A DNA stretch of 64,000 bases, from positions 57,013,102-57,077,101 of the forward strand of contig OX578285.1 in the NCBI GenBank assembly GCA_951217055.1, read 5' to 3'. The position numbers were made by a program, and so were the translations under genes. Below are positions 25,380-37,399 of the stretch, piece by piece. Source of the stretch: Gerris lacustris. Its lineage: Eukaryota; Arthropoda; Insecta; Hemiptera; Gerridae. How positions within the stretch are numbered: the stretch's first letter is position 1; the number at the start of each line of letters is the position of its first letter. The notes beneath the pieces are model-generated. The model was not told where the DNA came from. It did not search any database and saw only the letters and a list, made by a program, of their open reading frames with translations.

Positions 25380-26320
25380 GAAAGTTAAGGTCTCATTAGC
25401 CATTAATAGCTGGGCTAAATTTATGGACAAAACTACTATCTCCATTTAGGTTAGGGATTGGATCTTTTTCATTTTATTACATAACTCTGACAGATATCTC
25501 GTACATCTAGGGTTACACAAGCAATCAAAGGGCCAACGCTATTGTGGAGTTTGTTCTTTTTATATCAACTCTCTTTGGTGGATGAGCCTTTCTGACTATT
25601 ATACACAACACAGAAATTTTATGCTCTCATTAGCGATCAATAGCTGGGCCTAATTTATGGAGAGAACTAGCGTCTGCTGTTAGGTTAAGGATTCCATCTT
25701 TTTTTTCTATTACATAACTCAGACATGTTGCCGCCATATCTAGGGTAACTCAAGACTAAAAAGGGCCAACGCCATTGTGGAGTTTGTTCTTTTCATATCA
25801 ACTCTCTTTGGTGGATGAGCCTTTCTGACTTTTATACACCACACTGGGAAAGTTAAGGTCTCATTAGCCATTAATAGCTGGGCTAAATTTATGGACAAAA
25901 CTACTATCTCCATTTAGGTTAGGGATTGGATCTTTTTCATTTTATTACATAACTCTGACAGATATCTCGTACATCTAGGGTTACACAAGCAATCAAAGGG
26001 CCAACGCTATTGTGGAGTTTGTTCTTTTTATATCAACTCTCTTTGGTGGATGAGCCTTTCTGACTATTATACACAACACAGAAATTTTATGCTCTCATTA
26101 GCGATCAATAGCTGGGCCTAATTTATGGAGAGAACTAGCGTCTGCTGTTAGGTTAAGGATTCCATCTTTTTTTTCTATTACATAACTCAGACATGTTGCC
26201 GCCATATCTAGGGTAACTCAAGACTAAAAAGGGCCAACGCCATTGTGGAGTTTGTTCTTTTCATATCAACTCTCTTTGGTGGATGAGCCTTTCTGACTAT
26301 TATACTTCTCTTTGAAATGT
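25380..26320. repeat. ~469-bp near-identical duplication within the satellite
   Basis: The block from about 25380 to 25850 recurs at about 25850-26320 with virtually no differences, including shared private variants such as 'ACACAACACAGAAATTTTATGC'-like text. This is a very recent tandem duplication. Confidence 0.8.
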
Positions 26321-29113
26321 TAAGATCTCATTAGCAATCAATAGCTGGGCCATACTTATGAAGAAAACTAGCGTCTGCTTTAGGTTAGGGATATCATCTA
26401 TTTGATTCTATTACATAACTCACTTCCCAATGGAAAAGTTGAGATCTTATAAGCGATCATTAGCTGGGCTAAATTTATGGAGAAAACTGGCGTCTGCTTT
26501 TAGGTTAGGGATTTCATCTTTTTGATTCTAATACATAACTCGTACAGATCTAGCACATCTAGGGTTACACAAGCAATTAAAGAGCCAACGCCATTGTGGG
26601 GTTTGTTGTTTTCATATCAACTTTCTTTGGTGGATGAGCCTTTTTTGACTATTACACTTCCCACTGGAAAAGTTAAGATCCCATAAGCGATCAATAGCTG
26701 GACCAAATTTATGGAGAAATCTAGCTTCTGCTTTTAGGTTAGGGATTGGATCTTTTTGAGTTTATTACATAACTCTTACAGATATCTAGCACTTCTAGGG
26801 TTACACCAGCAATCAAAGGGCCAACGCCATTGAGGAGTTTGTTCTTTTCATATCAACTCTCTTTGGTGGATAAGCCTTTCTGACTGCTATTCACCCTACT
26901 AAAAATATTAAAAATCTTGTTATTGTTTTATAACTTAGTATAATTTAAGGAAACAATTTTCATCTGTTTTATAGGTTAGTGGCTATTACGTTGTATTATT
27001 TTATTACTCTGGTAGGATGTTAGGACATCAAGGGCCAACGCCACTGTAGAGTTTGTTTTATTTGTATTAACTCTCTTTGGTGGATGAGTTTTTTTTACTT
27101 TATATACCTCGTTACAAAATTTAAAATTTATAAGCGTTTAATAACTTGGCCATATTTATAGAGATAATTATCTTTTGTTTTTAGGTTAGGGATTGCATTT
27201 TTTTGATTCTGTTATATTACTCGGACAGGAAGCTTGCACATCTAGGGGTACACAAGCAGTCAGAGGACAACGCCATTGTGGAGTTTGTTCTTTTCATATC
27301 AACTCTCTTTGGTGGATGAGCCTTTTTGACTATTATACACCCCTTTGGGAAATTTCATTACATATTAGTTTTTAATAGCTAGGCCAGATTTACGTAGAAA
27401 ATGAGTGTCTTTTTTTTTTTACATTGTTACAAAATTTAAAATTTATTAGCGTTTAATAACTTGGCCATATTTATAGAGATAATTAGCTTTTGTTTTTAGG
27501 TTAGAGATTGCATCTTTTTGATTCTATTGTCCTTCTCTGATAGGTTTCTTACACATCTAGGGGTTCAGAAGGAATTAGAGGACAACACCATTGTAGAATT
27601 TGTTCTATTTATATCAAATCTCTTAAGTAGATGAGCCTTTCTGACTATTATCCACTCTACTACAAAATTTTAAATCATATTAGAGATTAATAACTAGGTA
27701 TAATTTATGGAGATAATTAGCGTCTTTTGTCTAGGTTATAAATGTCTAGTATGTTGTTTTATTTTAGTACTATGACACGATGGTAGGACACCTAGGGGTA
27801 CACAAGCAATTAAAGGACAACGCCACTGTAGAGATTGTGTTATTCATATCAACTCTCTTTGTGAGCCTTTCTGACTATTATACACCTCTTTGGAAAAAAT
27901 ATCTTATTGGCGTTTAATAACTAGGCCAAATGTATGGAGAAAATTAGTGTTTGTTTCCTAGGTTAGGGATTGCTACTTTGTTGTTTTATTTTATTACTCT
28001 GATAGGATGCTAGTACATCTTGGGTTAAACAGGGAATTAAAATAAGGCTATCGCCAGTTGAGAACATGTTCTCACTTATCTTTGGTGGATGAGGTTTCTG
28101 ACAACTTTATATCTTATTACAAAAGTAAAAATCTTTATAAAGTTAGTTTCTCTTTAAAATCTTGGTAGCTACTTTTTTTTATTTATTTTACTTTTTTGAC
28201 AAGATATTAGAACACCAGGCGTTAAACGAGCTATTAAAGGGCCAACGCCATTTTAGAGCTGATTTATATTAGATCGCCTTTTTTTTGTGATTTTCCTTTC
28301 TATTTCTATTCACTATAGAAAATGTTTAAATATTTTAAGTCCCTATATAGTCATCCCTAGTTCCTATAGTTTAGTATTTTAAGGCCTTGGCCAGGGTCGG
28401 GTAAAAATGATCGTTAGTTTGATATTAGGGTAGCTATTTTATTGTTTTTATTTAACTACTGTGACAGATATTTTATGCCTTATTCTTGAGGCAGTTTTTA
28501 TTAGGTGATTTGCCTACACTTTGTTAAAATAAATTCCTTGTGATGGTTGCATCTTCTATTTTGTTATACATCTAGTAGCGAGTGTTATTAACTTCATAGC
28601 GTTTAATACCTAGTCTTATAATTTTTTTTTGGGTTATTTAACTATTCCGACGGAATATTGGAATTTTAAGAGTTGGCACCATTATTTGAAGTGTCATTCA
28701 GTTTTTATACCTAGGAAGTAATAAAGATTTTTATAAGAAATAAAAAACATAAAATGCTATGGGAACTGTTCTAAGGCTATTTGATTTTTTTTTTAATAAT
28801 CAACTCCGTATGAGCCTTTCTGATTGCTTTCACTTCGTGGCAAGAGTTAAAATCTACTTAGCGTTTGATCTTGGTCTAAGGGTAAAGATTTTTTTTTTTT
28901 TTTGAAGTCAGGGTAGTCTAGTGCATTATTCTAATTTCGAATATAATACAAGTGCATAGTAAGTTCCACTAATTCTAAATGATAACAGTTATATGCATAA
29001 ATTATAGAATGTTTAAAACTATAATGTTTAAACATATAAACGTTGGTCCTGGTAATATATATACCATTATTAACCTTTAACAAATTTGATTGGATATAAT
29101 TATTTATACATTT

Positions 29114-29247
29114 CTTTGTCTAAATAAGTGTTAAGACTTGAATACTTAGTAAGTACTTTAGACAAAGGAATATCACACTTCTGTTTTTATTAGGGGAGTA
29201 GTAATAGTAGCAGTGAGTATTCTGTTCACTGTCTAAAGAAGTGTGGC
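29114..29247. repeat. Foldback segment, inverted partner at 34370-34560
   Basis: CTTTGTCTAAA (29114-29124) pairs perfectly with TTTAGACAAAG (29157-29167), and CACACTTCT pairs with AGAAGTGTG (about 29175-29245). The whole segment matches, in reverse complement, the region 34370-34560 (shared GACAAAGGaATatCACACTT, AGGGGAGTA and TCTAAAGAAGTG). The two form an inverted pair about 5.1 kb apart. Confidence 0.65.
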
Positions 29248-29264
29248 GAATACATCATAAATAA

Positions 29265-29668
29265 TTTTATCAGCGATTGATAAGAAATATAAACATTTCA
29301 TCTCTCTTTAGATGCGTAGAAAGTGATTATTTTCGTAGTTGAATTGATTGCGCATGCGCGTTTCATAATTCTTCTTTATTTCCGCACTATAGTGCAGAAA
29401 TAAAGAATAATTCTTAACCTTATCGGACGATTAGCGTGTTTGTTTACATTTAACAAAAGCATTTAATTAAAGTAACTGTTTTCTGTATTTATTATTAAAA
29501 TCCAACAATCGTAGATAAAGTACGGCACGCAACTCGTGTGAAAACTGCATTTTGCTTTGCTCGTGTGATTTTACTACCCCCGCTATCACTCGGGTGCTAA
29601 CTCCGTTCTGGCATGCAAAATGCTACTTTCCACACTAGACGCGTTATGTGCTATTCTGTTCATCTGAT
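29265..29668 (+). mobile_element. Short copy of the Crypton-like element (non-autonomous)
   Basis: The left part (GCGATTGATAAGAAATATAAACATT and onward) matches 58980-59092, and the right part (CAACAATCGTAGATAAAGTACGG through CCACACTaGACgcGTtATGT) matches 60065-60220. The ~950 bases that separate these parts in the other copy, including its coding start, are absent here, so this is either an internally deleted derivative or an independent short form. Confidence 0.65.
29368..29411. repeat. 44-bp near-perfect palindrome
   Basis: The two 22-base halves, centred on CACTATAGTG, are complementary with only two mismatched pairs. It lies inside the short Crypton-like copy and is missing from the copy at 58980-59092, so it is an insertion or a lost part. 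Confidence 0.85.
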
Positions 29669-30004
29669 TGGCTTGGTTTGAAAAAAAAAATATGAACATT
29701 TTTGGGGAATAATGTAACAATCAGAACCAAACACGAATTTAGATAAGTCTTAGAGAACGGATAAACCTTATGATAAGAGAATGATCCTCAGGAAATGCCG
29801 TCAGTTGATAACCCATGATATTATTTTACGTCCCTCACAAAAATGTAATAAATATTTATTTATTTCCTCCTTCAATTATCACATTTCATTGATCCTATCC
29901 TATTTTTATCCTGAGATTACTTCAACAACAAATCTAACTTATTACCTTTAGTATTACATCCTACTCTTTTTACTACCTTATTTCACCTATTAAATCATCA
30001 AAAT

Positions 30005-30235
30005 ATATCACTTAATTCGCTTTAACGTCCTACACTATTCATATCCTTATACCACTTAGTTCGCTTTAACGTTCTACCTTATTCACATCCTTATATCACT
30101 TAATTCGCTTTAACGTTCTACACTATTCACATCCTTATACCACTTAGTTCGCTTTAACGTTCTACCTTATTCACATCCTTATATCACTTAATTCGCTTTA
30201 ACCTCCTACTCTATTCACATTCTTTTATCACATAT
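30005..30235. repeat. Tandem repeat, 44-bp unit, 5 copies
   Basis: The unit begins CACTTAaTTCGCTTTAACGT and alternates two variants (TACACTATTCA... and TACCTTATTCA...), giving an 88-base two-unit periodicity. Confidence 0.9.
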
Positions 30236-30749
30236 TACGTCCTTCACTATTAATTGCATACTGTAAATTATTATTACCAATTATACTGTTAATCAATTTA
30301 TTACGTCATACAATAACGTCATATTCTATTTGCTAATTTATTAATTTATCAATAGAATGAAAGTTTTGAAGCCAACGAAAAATCATGGTATGTTAAAAAA
30401 TAATTGTGATAATATCCTTCATTAGTATCTAGAATTAGTTATACTTTTATCTAATTGTTCACTCATCTATTAATATCACAGAATAATTTGCCAATGTCTA
30501 TTATTCGTCCTCTTGTTTTCTGCTTCTTCCGTTATTGGAATGTGAAGATATGACACTAATTCCAGTCGAAAACTATATTCAAAGTCATTATTCAGAAAGG
30601 AAGCATATCGTCATCAAATCAACTGCCATCACATCGCTGAAGACGTTTAAAAAATATAAAATACCAATATGAATTGCTCTTATATAGAAACCAATGAAAT
30701 ACTAACATAAATTATTTGATACAACGTGTTTTATTATTTCCCAATCAAT

Positions 30750-30763
30750 TATATATATATATT

Positions 30764-30846
<83 letters not shown>
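30750..30846. repeat. AT microsatellite
   Basis: A run of AT dinucleotides with a few interruptions at the left end. Confidence 0.95.
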
Positions 30847-30848
<2 letters not shown>

Positions 30849-31025
30849 CCTAAACCTACATTTATGTGTTTATTATTTACTTGATGTTAAATGTTTTAAT
30901 AATTTGATTACTTACGTGTATTAATACTACTTATATTTGTAGACATAGTTATTCTTGTAGTCGTAGTATTTCTATTATGAATTATTATTCTAAGTGTTTG
31001 TTAATCAATTTATATAAATAGTTAA

Positions 31026-31055
31026 AAGGAGCGGCATAAATTTATGCCGCTCCTT
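31026..31055. repeat. Perfect 30-bp palindrome
   Basis: AAGGAGCGGCATAAA is followed immediately by its exact reverse complement. The GC-rich arms stand out in surroundings that are almost pure AT. Confidence 0.95.
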
Positions 31056-31111
31056 AAGGGACTTTCCGTACACAAAATATTAGTATAAACATAGTATATA
31101 CTCGTATATAT

Positions 31112-31117
31112 TTATAT

Positions 31118-31214
<97 letters not shown>
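31112..31214. repeat. Compound AT/GT microsatellite
   Basis: A long AT run passes directly into a GT run. Confidence 0.95.
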
Positions 31215-31215
<1 letters not shown>

Positions 31216-31545
31216 TATAGCTTTTAATTTTTTTTATGTCCACAAACATATTGTATAAATTAATGTGTCTATGTGTTTGAGTAATTTTTTTAAATAAATT
31301 ATAATTTGCAATTTAATTAATAAGTTTTAATTTTTCAAATGCACAAATACACATGCATATATAATATGTTATAAGTGTACATTATGATTATTTTAATACT
31401 ATTTATCTTTGTAGATGTGTTAGTTATATATTATTTATATAAATACTAGTAGTAGTATAAGTGTAGTAGTGTTAGTATAAGTGTAGTAGTTTATTAGTAT
31501 TAGTGTTTATTATTCAATTTATTTAAATACAATATATATTATATG

Positions 31546-31579
31546 TATATTATTATTATTATTATTTATTATTATTATT

Positions 31580-31654
<75 letters not shown>

Positions 31655-31667
31655 GTGTGTGTGTGTG
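31546..31667. repeat. TTA, AT and GT microsatellites
   Basis: A TTA run, then a long AT run, then a short GT run. Confidence 0.95.
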
Positions 31668-31977
31668 AAATATATATACTTATATTATTTATGATTTTGT
31701 AATATATTATTGCATTTAGTTATAAGGGCACAAACACACACGCACCTGTATATAAAATATGTAATAACTGTACATTATTACTACAAATTTATCTGTGTAG
31801 ACATAGTTTTATTTTATTCGTTATATTAATATTAATTAATTTTATAACAAAGAAATCTCAGGTTTCGGTCACAAGAATCGTCACTATGTCATATCTTCTT
31901 CTACTGATTACAATTCTCAGTTTCTTTCCCTAACTTAAGCCCACAAACGATTTCTATAACTGCCAATAGATGTTCTA

Positions 31978-32525
31978 GAGGTCGACCAAGAAGTCATGAA
32001 CACGGGAGAAACGGAAAGCTTAACTTCGTTTAAAATCGGAACTTCCGAGTAGTGCCGAAGTCAGTACAGTCGGGTGCTAAGACAATACCATTTGTATGAC
32101 ATGCGCAGTTACGTCAAATCTCACGAATAACAACAACAAGAACGTTTCCAATCAGTTAGGTTTCCTGTTTTGTTTGTTTTTATACTATACAAATTATAGT
32201 CACACCTGTCCTACATCCAAATAACTCAGAAATAAAGAGGAAGAAATAATAGATTATGAAAGAAGAAAATCGATTTAAATTGAAAGAATATTATTATGAA
32301 TAATAATATAAAGATATTATCCTACATTATTAGTGATTTCTTATCAGGTACAGTGTTGCCTGTAGCATAAAATATTAAAAAAATATAGAAGTTATCAAAA
32401 ATATAATTATTAATAACAAAAGAACAACACTGTGTTTTTTGACCGTGGTCTATTATATCAAAAACTGACTGTACATGACGACACTAGCGCACTCCTCACA
32501 TTTCCATGACTTCTTGGTCGACCTC
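31978..32525. mobile_element. TA-flanked MITE, 548 bp
   Basis: The ends are perfect inverted repeats of 21 bases: GAGGTCGACCAAGAAGTCATG from 31978 and its reverse complement ending at 32525. Each is bordered by TA (31976-31977 and 32526-32527), as expected for Tc1/mariner-type elements. There is no ORF of note inside, so it would be non-autonomous. An alternative is a CTAG-bounded element, because C and G also match outside the TA. Confidence 0.8.
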
Positions 32526-32569
32526 TAGTTTTAGAATGTTTTATTGGAAGGACCCGGGTCCGCCCAACC

Positions 32570-32850
32570 TAATTGAGGTTTTCAGTGGTTTCTCTCAGTT
32601 TACTAGGTGAATGCCAGGTTGGTCCCCTCTAAAGCCAGGATACTTGTTTACTCCTGCAATACTTACCTAGCAATGGCCCCTTGCCACGTTTATAATTTTA
32701 GGAATTACCGGGGGGGGGGGGATTTTAATTGTGTTTATTACGAAGACTGTTTTTTTTGTGGCTCAAAAAAAAAAATTGTCGTCGTATGTTTTCATCAAGG
32801 AGGCTGTGGTTTCTCTCCGTATAATATATGTGTTGACGCGTGAGAATTCT
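32570..32850 (+). repeat. Fragment resembling a widespread arthropod repeat
   Basis: Text such as ACTAGGTGAATGCCAGGTTGG followed by CTCTAAAGCCAGGAT is reminiscent of a conserved repeat often seen in arthropod transcripts (the 'CCAGGcGAATGCCGGgaTGGT' type). I base this on recollection, not alignment. A 12-base poly-G run occurs at 32710-32721. The 78-codon frame here is probably not a gene. Confidence 0.25.
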
Positions 32851-32999
32851 TTGTCGTTGTTTAGATTTTTTACGGTGAGTTTAGGTGTTGGATTAATATT
32901 TATTGTGTAGTACTTTTCCGGTAGCTTCTTAGTTCCTCTGTATTGATAGTCATGAGTGTTTGTTTCATGGGTTTTTTGTATTTCGTTTGTTTTAAGGCC

Positions 33000-33045
33000 C
33001 TTGAAGAAGGTTTTAAGTAAAAACCGAAACGTCGGGATTGTGACC
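33000..33045 (+). mobile_element. Hairpin signature of Penelope-like type
   Basis: CTTGAAGAAGGTTTTAAGTA is followed by AAAACCGAAACGTCGGG. The GGTTTT/AAAACC stem sits between a CTGAAGA-like block and a CGAAACGTC block. The same layout recurs elsewhere in this window and I associate it with the ends of Penelope-like elements. No coding part is seen here. Confidence 0.4.
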
Positions 33046-33074
33046 AAACCCATATTTACGGCCGAGATATTTAT

Positions 33075-33187
<113 letters not shown>

Positions 33188-34369
33188 GTTAGAAGTTTAT
33201 GTTTTATTATGGTACACGCAACCATTTTCATTATTGAAAATGCATTTCTAATTTCCTTGCCGTAAGATGGCGTTGAAAACACGTTAGTGTAAAGATTAAA
33301 AGTTTTTTTTTTTTTAATTAACTTCATTTTTAAATTCATTCTATAATATTTCTACTTTTATCCCAATAGAATTTCTTATTTAGTACTATTCATATAATTA
33401 AAAAAAAAAATAGTAATAGGTAATCTTTTTTTTTACTTAACTATTATTTTTCATTAAACTTTTCTCCATATCAACGTAGTTATTCTAGTAGACTTATAGT
33501 ATTTAAAAATATGTACATATTAGTATTGAAGTATATTATAATCAATTAATTTAATTATAGTACACAGTTATAAGTTTTATAACGATCCTCTTTGGACTTT
33601 CGTACAGAAAGAAGTAGAGAAACTAGGAATATGTTTTCGTGTATGTGCAGTTATAATTTCTTAATACGTTAAAACTTTCAATTTTATCAATAGGTCAAAC
33701 TTTATAAATGCACTAACACAAGCACATGTTATAATATAATAATTGTTTATTACTATACTATTGATCTTTCCAGACGTAGAGGTTTATTTTATTTATTATA
33801 TTAATATTACTATTTAGTATATTTTTGTATAAATATAAGTGTGTAGTTGATAGTTTATTTTTAATTAAATGTTCCTTGCACAATTTCCTAGCCTTATGAT
33901 AGCGTTGAAATCACGTTAGTGTTAATATAGCACACTTTATTTATTTCTTTTTTTTTCTCCCCCTTTAACTTTATTTTTATAATTCATTCAATAATATGAT
34001 TTTCCTTTTCAATTTTACTTCCATTTCAATAGAATTATTTAATTACTTTCAGTATAATTTTCAAATATTTAATAATACAAATTTCATTTTTATTTTTTCA
34101 TTTAATTACTTTTTTTTATTTTTTATCGAATTTGCAATTTATATTAAGTCATATATTTTTTTTTTCATTTTAAAAATTAATTTATTTATATTTCACTTAA
34201 TATTGAATTGTTTATATTTAGGTAGGTAGTTCATTCAATTATGTTTAATTGAATATAATAAAAAAAAAATCTATCTTTATTTTATTATTATTTCACGCTA
34301 TCCTATAACATCTCACTACACCCCTCTCCCTAAAGAGGATTTTAATATTTTGATCTATTTATAATACCT

Positions 34370-34570
34370 TAGTGGCACTTCTTTAGATTGTTACTCCCCT
34401 TACAGAGAAAACTGAGGGGAGTAATAATGTAAAGTAGGTGTTCAGAATGTTCTTCTTTAAACTGTTATACTCCCCTTATAAAATCAAAAGTGTGATATTC
34501 CATTGTCCTAAAGTACATTGGACTAAACATCCCTTTGTCTTAGTAGTTATTTAGTCAAAGTCATTTATAT
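34370..34570. repeat. Hairpin repeat, inverted partner of 29114-29247
   Basis: CTTTAGATTGTTACTCCCCT (34381-34400) pairs with AGGGGAGTAATAATGTAAAG (34415-34434) with three mismatches around a 14-base loop. A third arm, CTTTAAACTGTTATACTCCCC (about 34455-34475), can pair alternatively with the second. The region is the inverted partner of 29114-29247. Confidence 0.65.
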
Positions 34571-34974
34571 TCTAAAAAAAAAAAGAACGAAAACATAGGG
34601 GTTTAACAATCTAAAAAAGTACCGTCTTAATTTATATCATACATAATGTAATAAATATATAATACATATGAGGCACTTAATAGGAAAAATAGGCTAACTC
34701 TAAAATGATGTTAAATGAAAAACATTTTTTAAAACATAGTTTGGATTTTCTATAATATTCGTAATATTATAAAAAAGAGGATTAGACTATATTTAATAGA
34801 AAATGTAGGAAAAATCGGCCCGAGACAACTCAGACAAACTTTCTCATATCCGCGTTCATAAAATCTTAGTTCAGTGTTTTCCATTTATTAGTTTTTCAGT
34901 TTTCGTAGTTACATTTAATTATTATTGAACATAATGTCAAAATTTATCATAAAAATAACAATGCATCATAAAAA

Positions 34975-35400
34975 TAAGTTCTCCTCGGCGGGGAATCGAA
35001 CCCGGCCTCTCTCCGTCCGCGTTTATAGCTATTTTATCAGGTACTTGAGTTTTCCCTGGTAAACGGCTTATATCGTTAGATTTGTATTTAAATGGAATAC
35101 ATTTTTAAAATCAAAAACGTCAGGACAGTTTTCAAAGTTTTTGGGGGTTTGCGCCCTTAAATTCGAAAGTGATTTCTCGATTTCGCCTTGGGATATGATT
35201 TTTCTGAACATGTATGCCAAATTTCGTCAAACTTGACCCTGTAGTTCAGGCTTCATGGCACAGACGACAGACAGAAATGGTTTTTAAAAACCACTTTTTT
35301 CGATTCAGGGGACCTCAAAACGTGTAAATCTATCAAAATCTTAAAATCAAATTTTCGTACCATCACAATACTTTCTCTTTATATGAGAAATTAAAATGCT
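34975..35400 (-). mobile_element. SINE-like dispersed repeat with tRNA B box
   Basis: On the minus strand, GGTTCGATTCC (rc of 34992-35002) matches an RNA polymerase III B box, and the surrounding GCCGGGTTCGATTCCCCGCC looks like a tRNA T arm. I cannot find a good A box or an intact cloverleaf, so this is not a tRNA gene. The rest (to about 35400) has the style of dispersed retroelement tails, for example 'CAAATTTCGTCAAACTTGACC' wording and a GACGACAGACAG stretch. Confidence 0.4.
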
Positions 35401-36114
35401 ATCAAAATATATATTTAACTTGTTTTTTTTTTTTTGTTTTTTTAATATGTGGGTTAGCCTATTTTACCCTTAGATTCCTCATAACCACGTACATCGTAAT
35501 ATCATAGTTTTATTAGATTTCTTAGTAATTGTAGTATATTTTATGTATTATATTTCATAAGTACATCTATGTTTTTGATTTTTCAAATTTATAATTAAAA
35601 AACGTAGTTCATTTTTAAATCCCAAAGTAATCACCAATATTTTTAAATATTAAATTTGGTTTCGAGCCGAAGTTATGCGAAATACTGTTAGTGTTCAACA
35701 TGAGTTTTCATTCTTAGATTGGTTTTCAGTTTCTATTTTAAATAGGTTTTTAGAAATACAAACCTATGTCTTTTTATTGTAGTATTTATTTAACGTTAGA
35801 TTGTATTAATATCAAAACCTATTGATAGACGACACTTAACAATGTATTTTTATTACAAATACAATAATTTATTGAGTGTTTTTCTAATATTGCACACGTA
35901 GGACAGGTCAGCTTCTGGTATTAACTCTCTGCAGCACAAGTTTACCTATTTCTTTTACATTTAATTTCTTTTTGCTAGCAGATTTAAAAATCACGTTTTT
36001 TTTTTTATTATTTAATAAAGAGAGATAGTTGAGATTGAGAAACTATACTTTTGTTTTATTTATTTATTTTTTATTTTATTAGTAGCTTTTCATTATTTAT
36101 ACCTTTATCTTATT

Positions 36115-36500
36115 ACTGTAGAAATTAAGTAAACAGCGTGTTTATAAATTGTTTTATTAGTTTATATAGAGATTAAATAAACAGCGTAGGATTTAATTAT
36201 ATTATTAGTCTATATAGAAGAAATTCAGTAAATAGCGTAGGTATGAATTACCTACATTGTTAGTTTCTATAGAGATTAAATAAATAGCGTATGTGTGGAT
36301 ATTGTTAGTTTCTATAGAGATTAAATAAATAGCGTATGTATGGATATTGTTAGTTTCTATAGAGATTAAATAAATAGCGTATGTATGGATATTGTTAGTT
36401 TCTATAGAGATTAAATAAACAGTGTGAGTATGAATATTGTTAGTTTCTATAGAGATTAGGTAAACAGCGTATTATGAATTATATTATTAGTCTATATAGA
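36115..36500. repeat. Tandem repeat, ~54-bp unit, about 7 copies
   Basis: The unit is TAGTTTCTATAGAGATTAAA followed by TAAATAGCGTATGTATGGATATTGT. The central copies are nearly identical and the outer copies diverged. Confidence 0.85.
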
Positions 36501-37399
36501 TATTTAATTTATTTAATTTTATTATTTACTAAATAGTGTACATAAATATAAATAGAAATAAAGATAGTAAATTAGTAGAAATTACTTTTAATAACACCAT
36601 TTATTTAATTAATAATTGTTTTAATTTAATTTTTTTTTTTTTATTTATTTATTTTATTATTTTTTTAATAAAATAATTTCATATTAATAAAAAAAAAATA
36701 GTTTAAGGACACGACAGGTTGTAATCTTGAGTGAAGGTGATAATATCGTTCACCCTAACATTTGCTAAGTTTATATATTTTTAAATCGTATTTATTGTGA
36801 CTCTAATTGAAAATTGTTCACGACCAATCTAATACATGAATTATGATGTTATTACTAGCGAAATATAATTAAAAAACAGAACAATATGACTTCATCGATG
36901 TTAAGGTCGCACATTACTTTTTTCTCTCTTTGAATTGCACATTTTATTACTATAACCTTTAATTCGACAGTCACAGTGAAGAAGTAGGTAAGTCGATTTT
37001 TTGGGTAAATTCAAGTAAGTACGTAGGTACGTAGAAAGAGCCGTTTTCCGTCTTGTGTAGAAGTAGGCAAGTACTATCTATTATAGAACCGCCATAAAAG
37101 GAATGTGCATTTTTGGATATATTGAATATTTGAGTTTATTGTTAGGTAAGTTTATATAGTCAATAATCTGCAATATTTGAATATTGTGAAGTAATCAGTA
37201 AGTCCACATGACCACTTGTTCACATTTGTCCGAGAGCTCTTACTTATTAGTTAAGACGACTTATCCATTTATTCACAACAACAAATAAATGTTTAAAAAT
37301 AGGTAATTTGTCTTGTCTAATTCTTAACCAACTGTAATCACGTTTATTTCTCGATATGCTAAAATTCTACGTGAGAAAACAATAAACGGTTTTTTATAG

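Larger units (their letters stand above)
16950..28905. repeat. Satellite array, 235-bp monomers with higher-order repeats
   Basis: About fifty tandem copies of a ~235-base monomer are present. Landmarks are AGCGTCTGCTTTaAGGTTAGG, GCCAACGCCATTGTGGaGTT, CATATCAACTCTCTTTGGTGG, ATGAGCCTTTCTGACTATTA and TTAAGATCTCATTAGCaATCA. Central copies are very similar; copies before about 17.6 kb and after about 26.8 kb are progressively decayed and the last recognisable landmarks are near 28.9 kb. This is the usual pattern of a satellite homogenised in its middle. Each good monomer is open for 66 codons on the plus strand and 76-80 on the minus strand. Because 235 is not a multiple of three, each monomer changes frame and carries its own stops, so no repeat protein is encoded. 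Confidence 0.95.

Noticed and set aside
17504..25388. Dozens of 66-80-codon ORFs on both strands as a gene family
   Set aside because: They are the same satellite monomer read on each strand; the 235-base period shifts frame each copy and stops recur, with no start context or splice sites.
30005..30235. CRISPR array
   Set aside because: A 44-bp tandem repeat without unique spacers, in a eukaryotic context.
34981..35060. tRNA gene on the minus strand
   Set aside because: A B box and T-arm-like sequence exist, but no A box, anticodon stem or acceptor pairing could be built; it looks like a SINE-type repeat.
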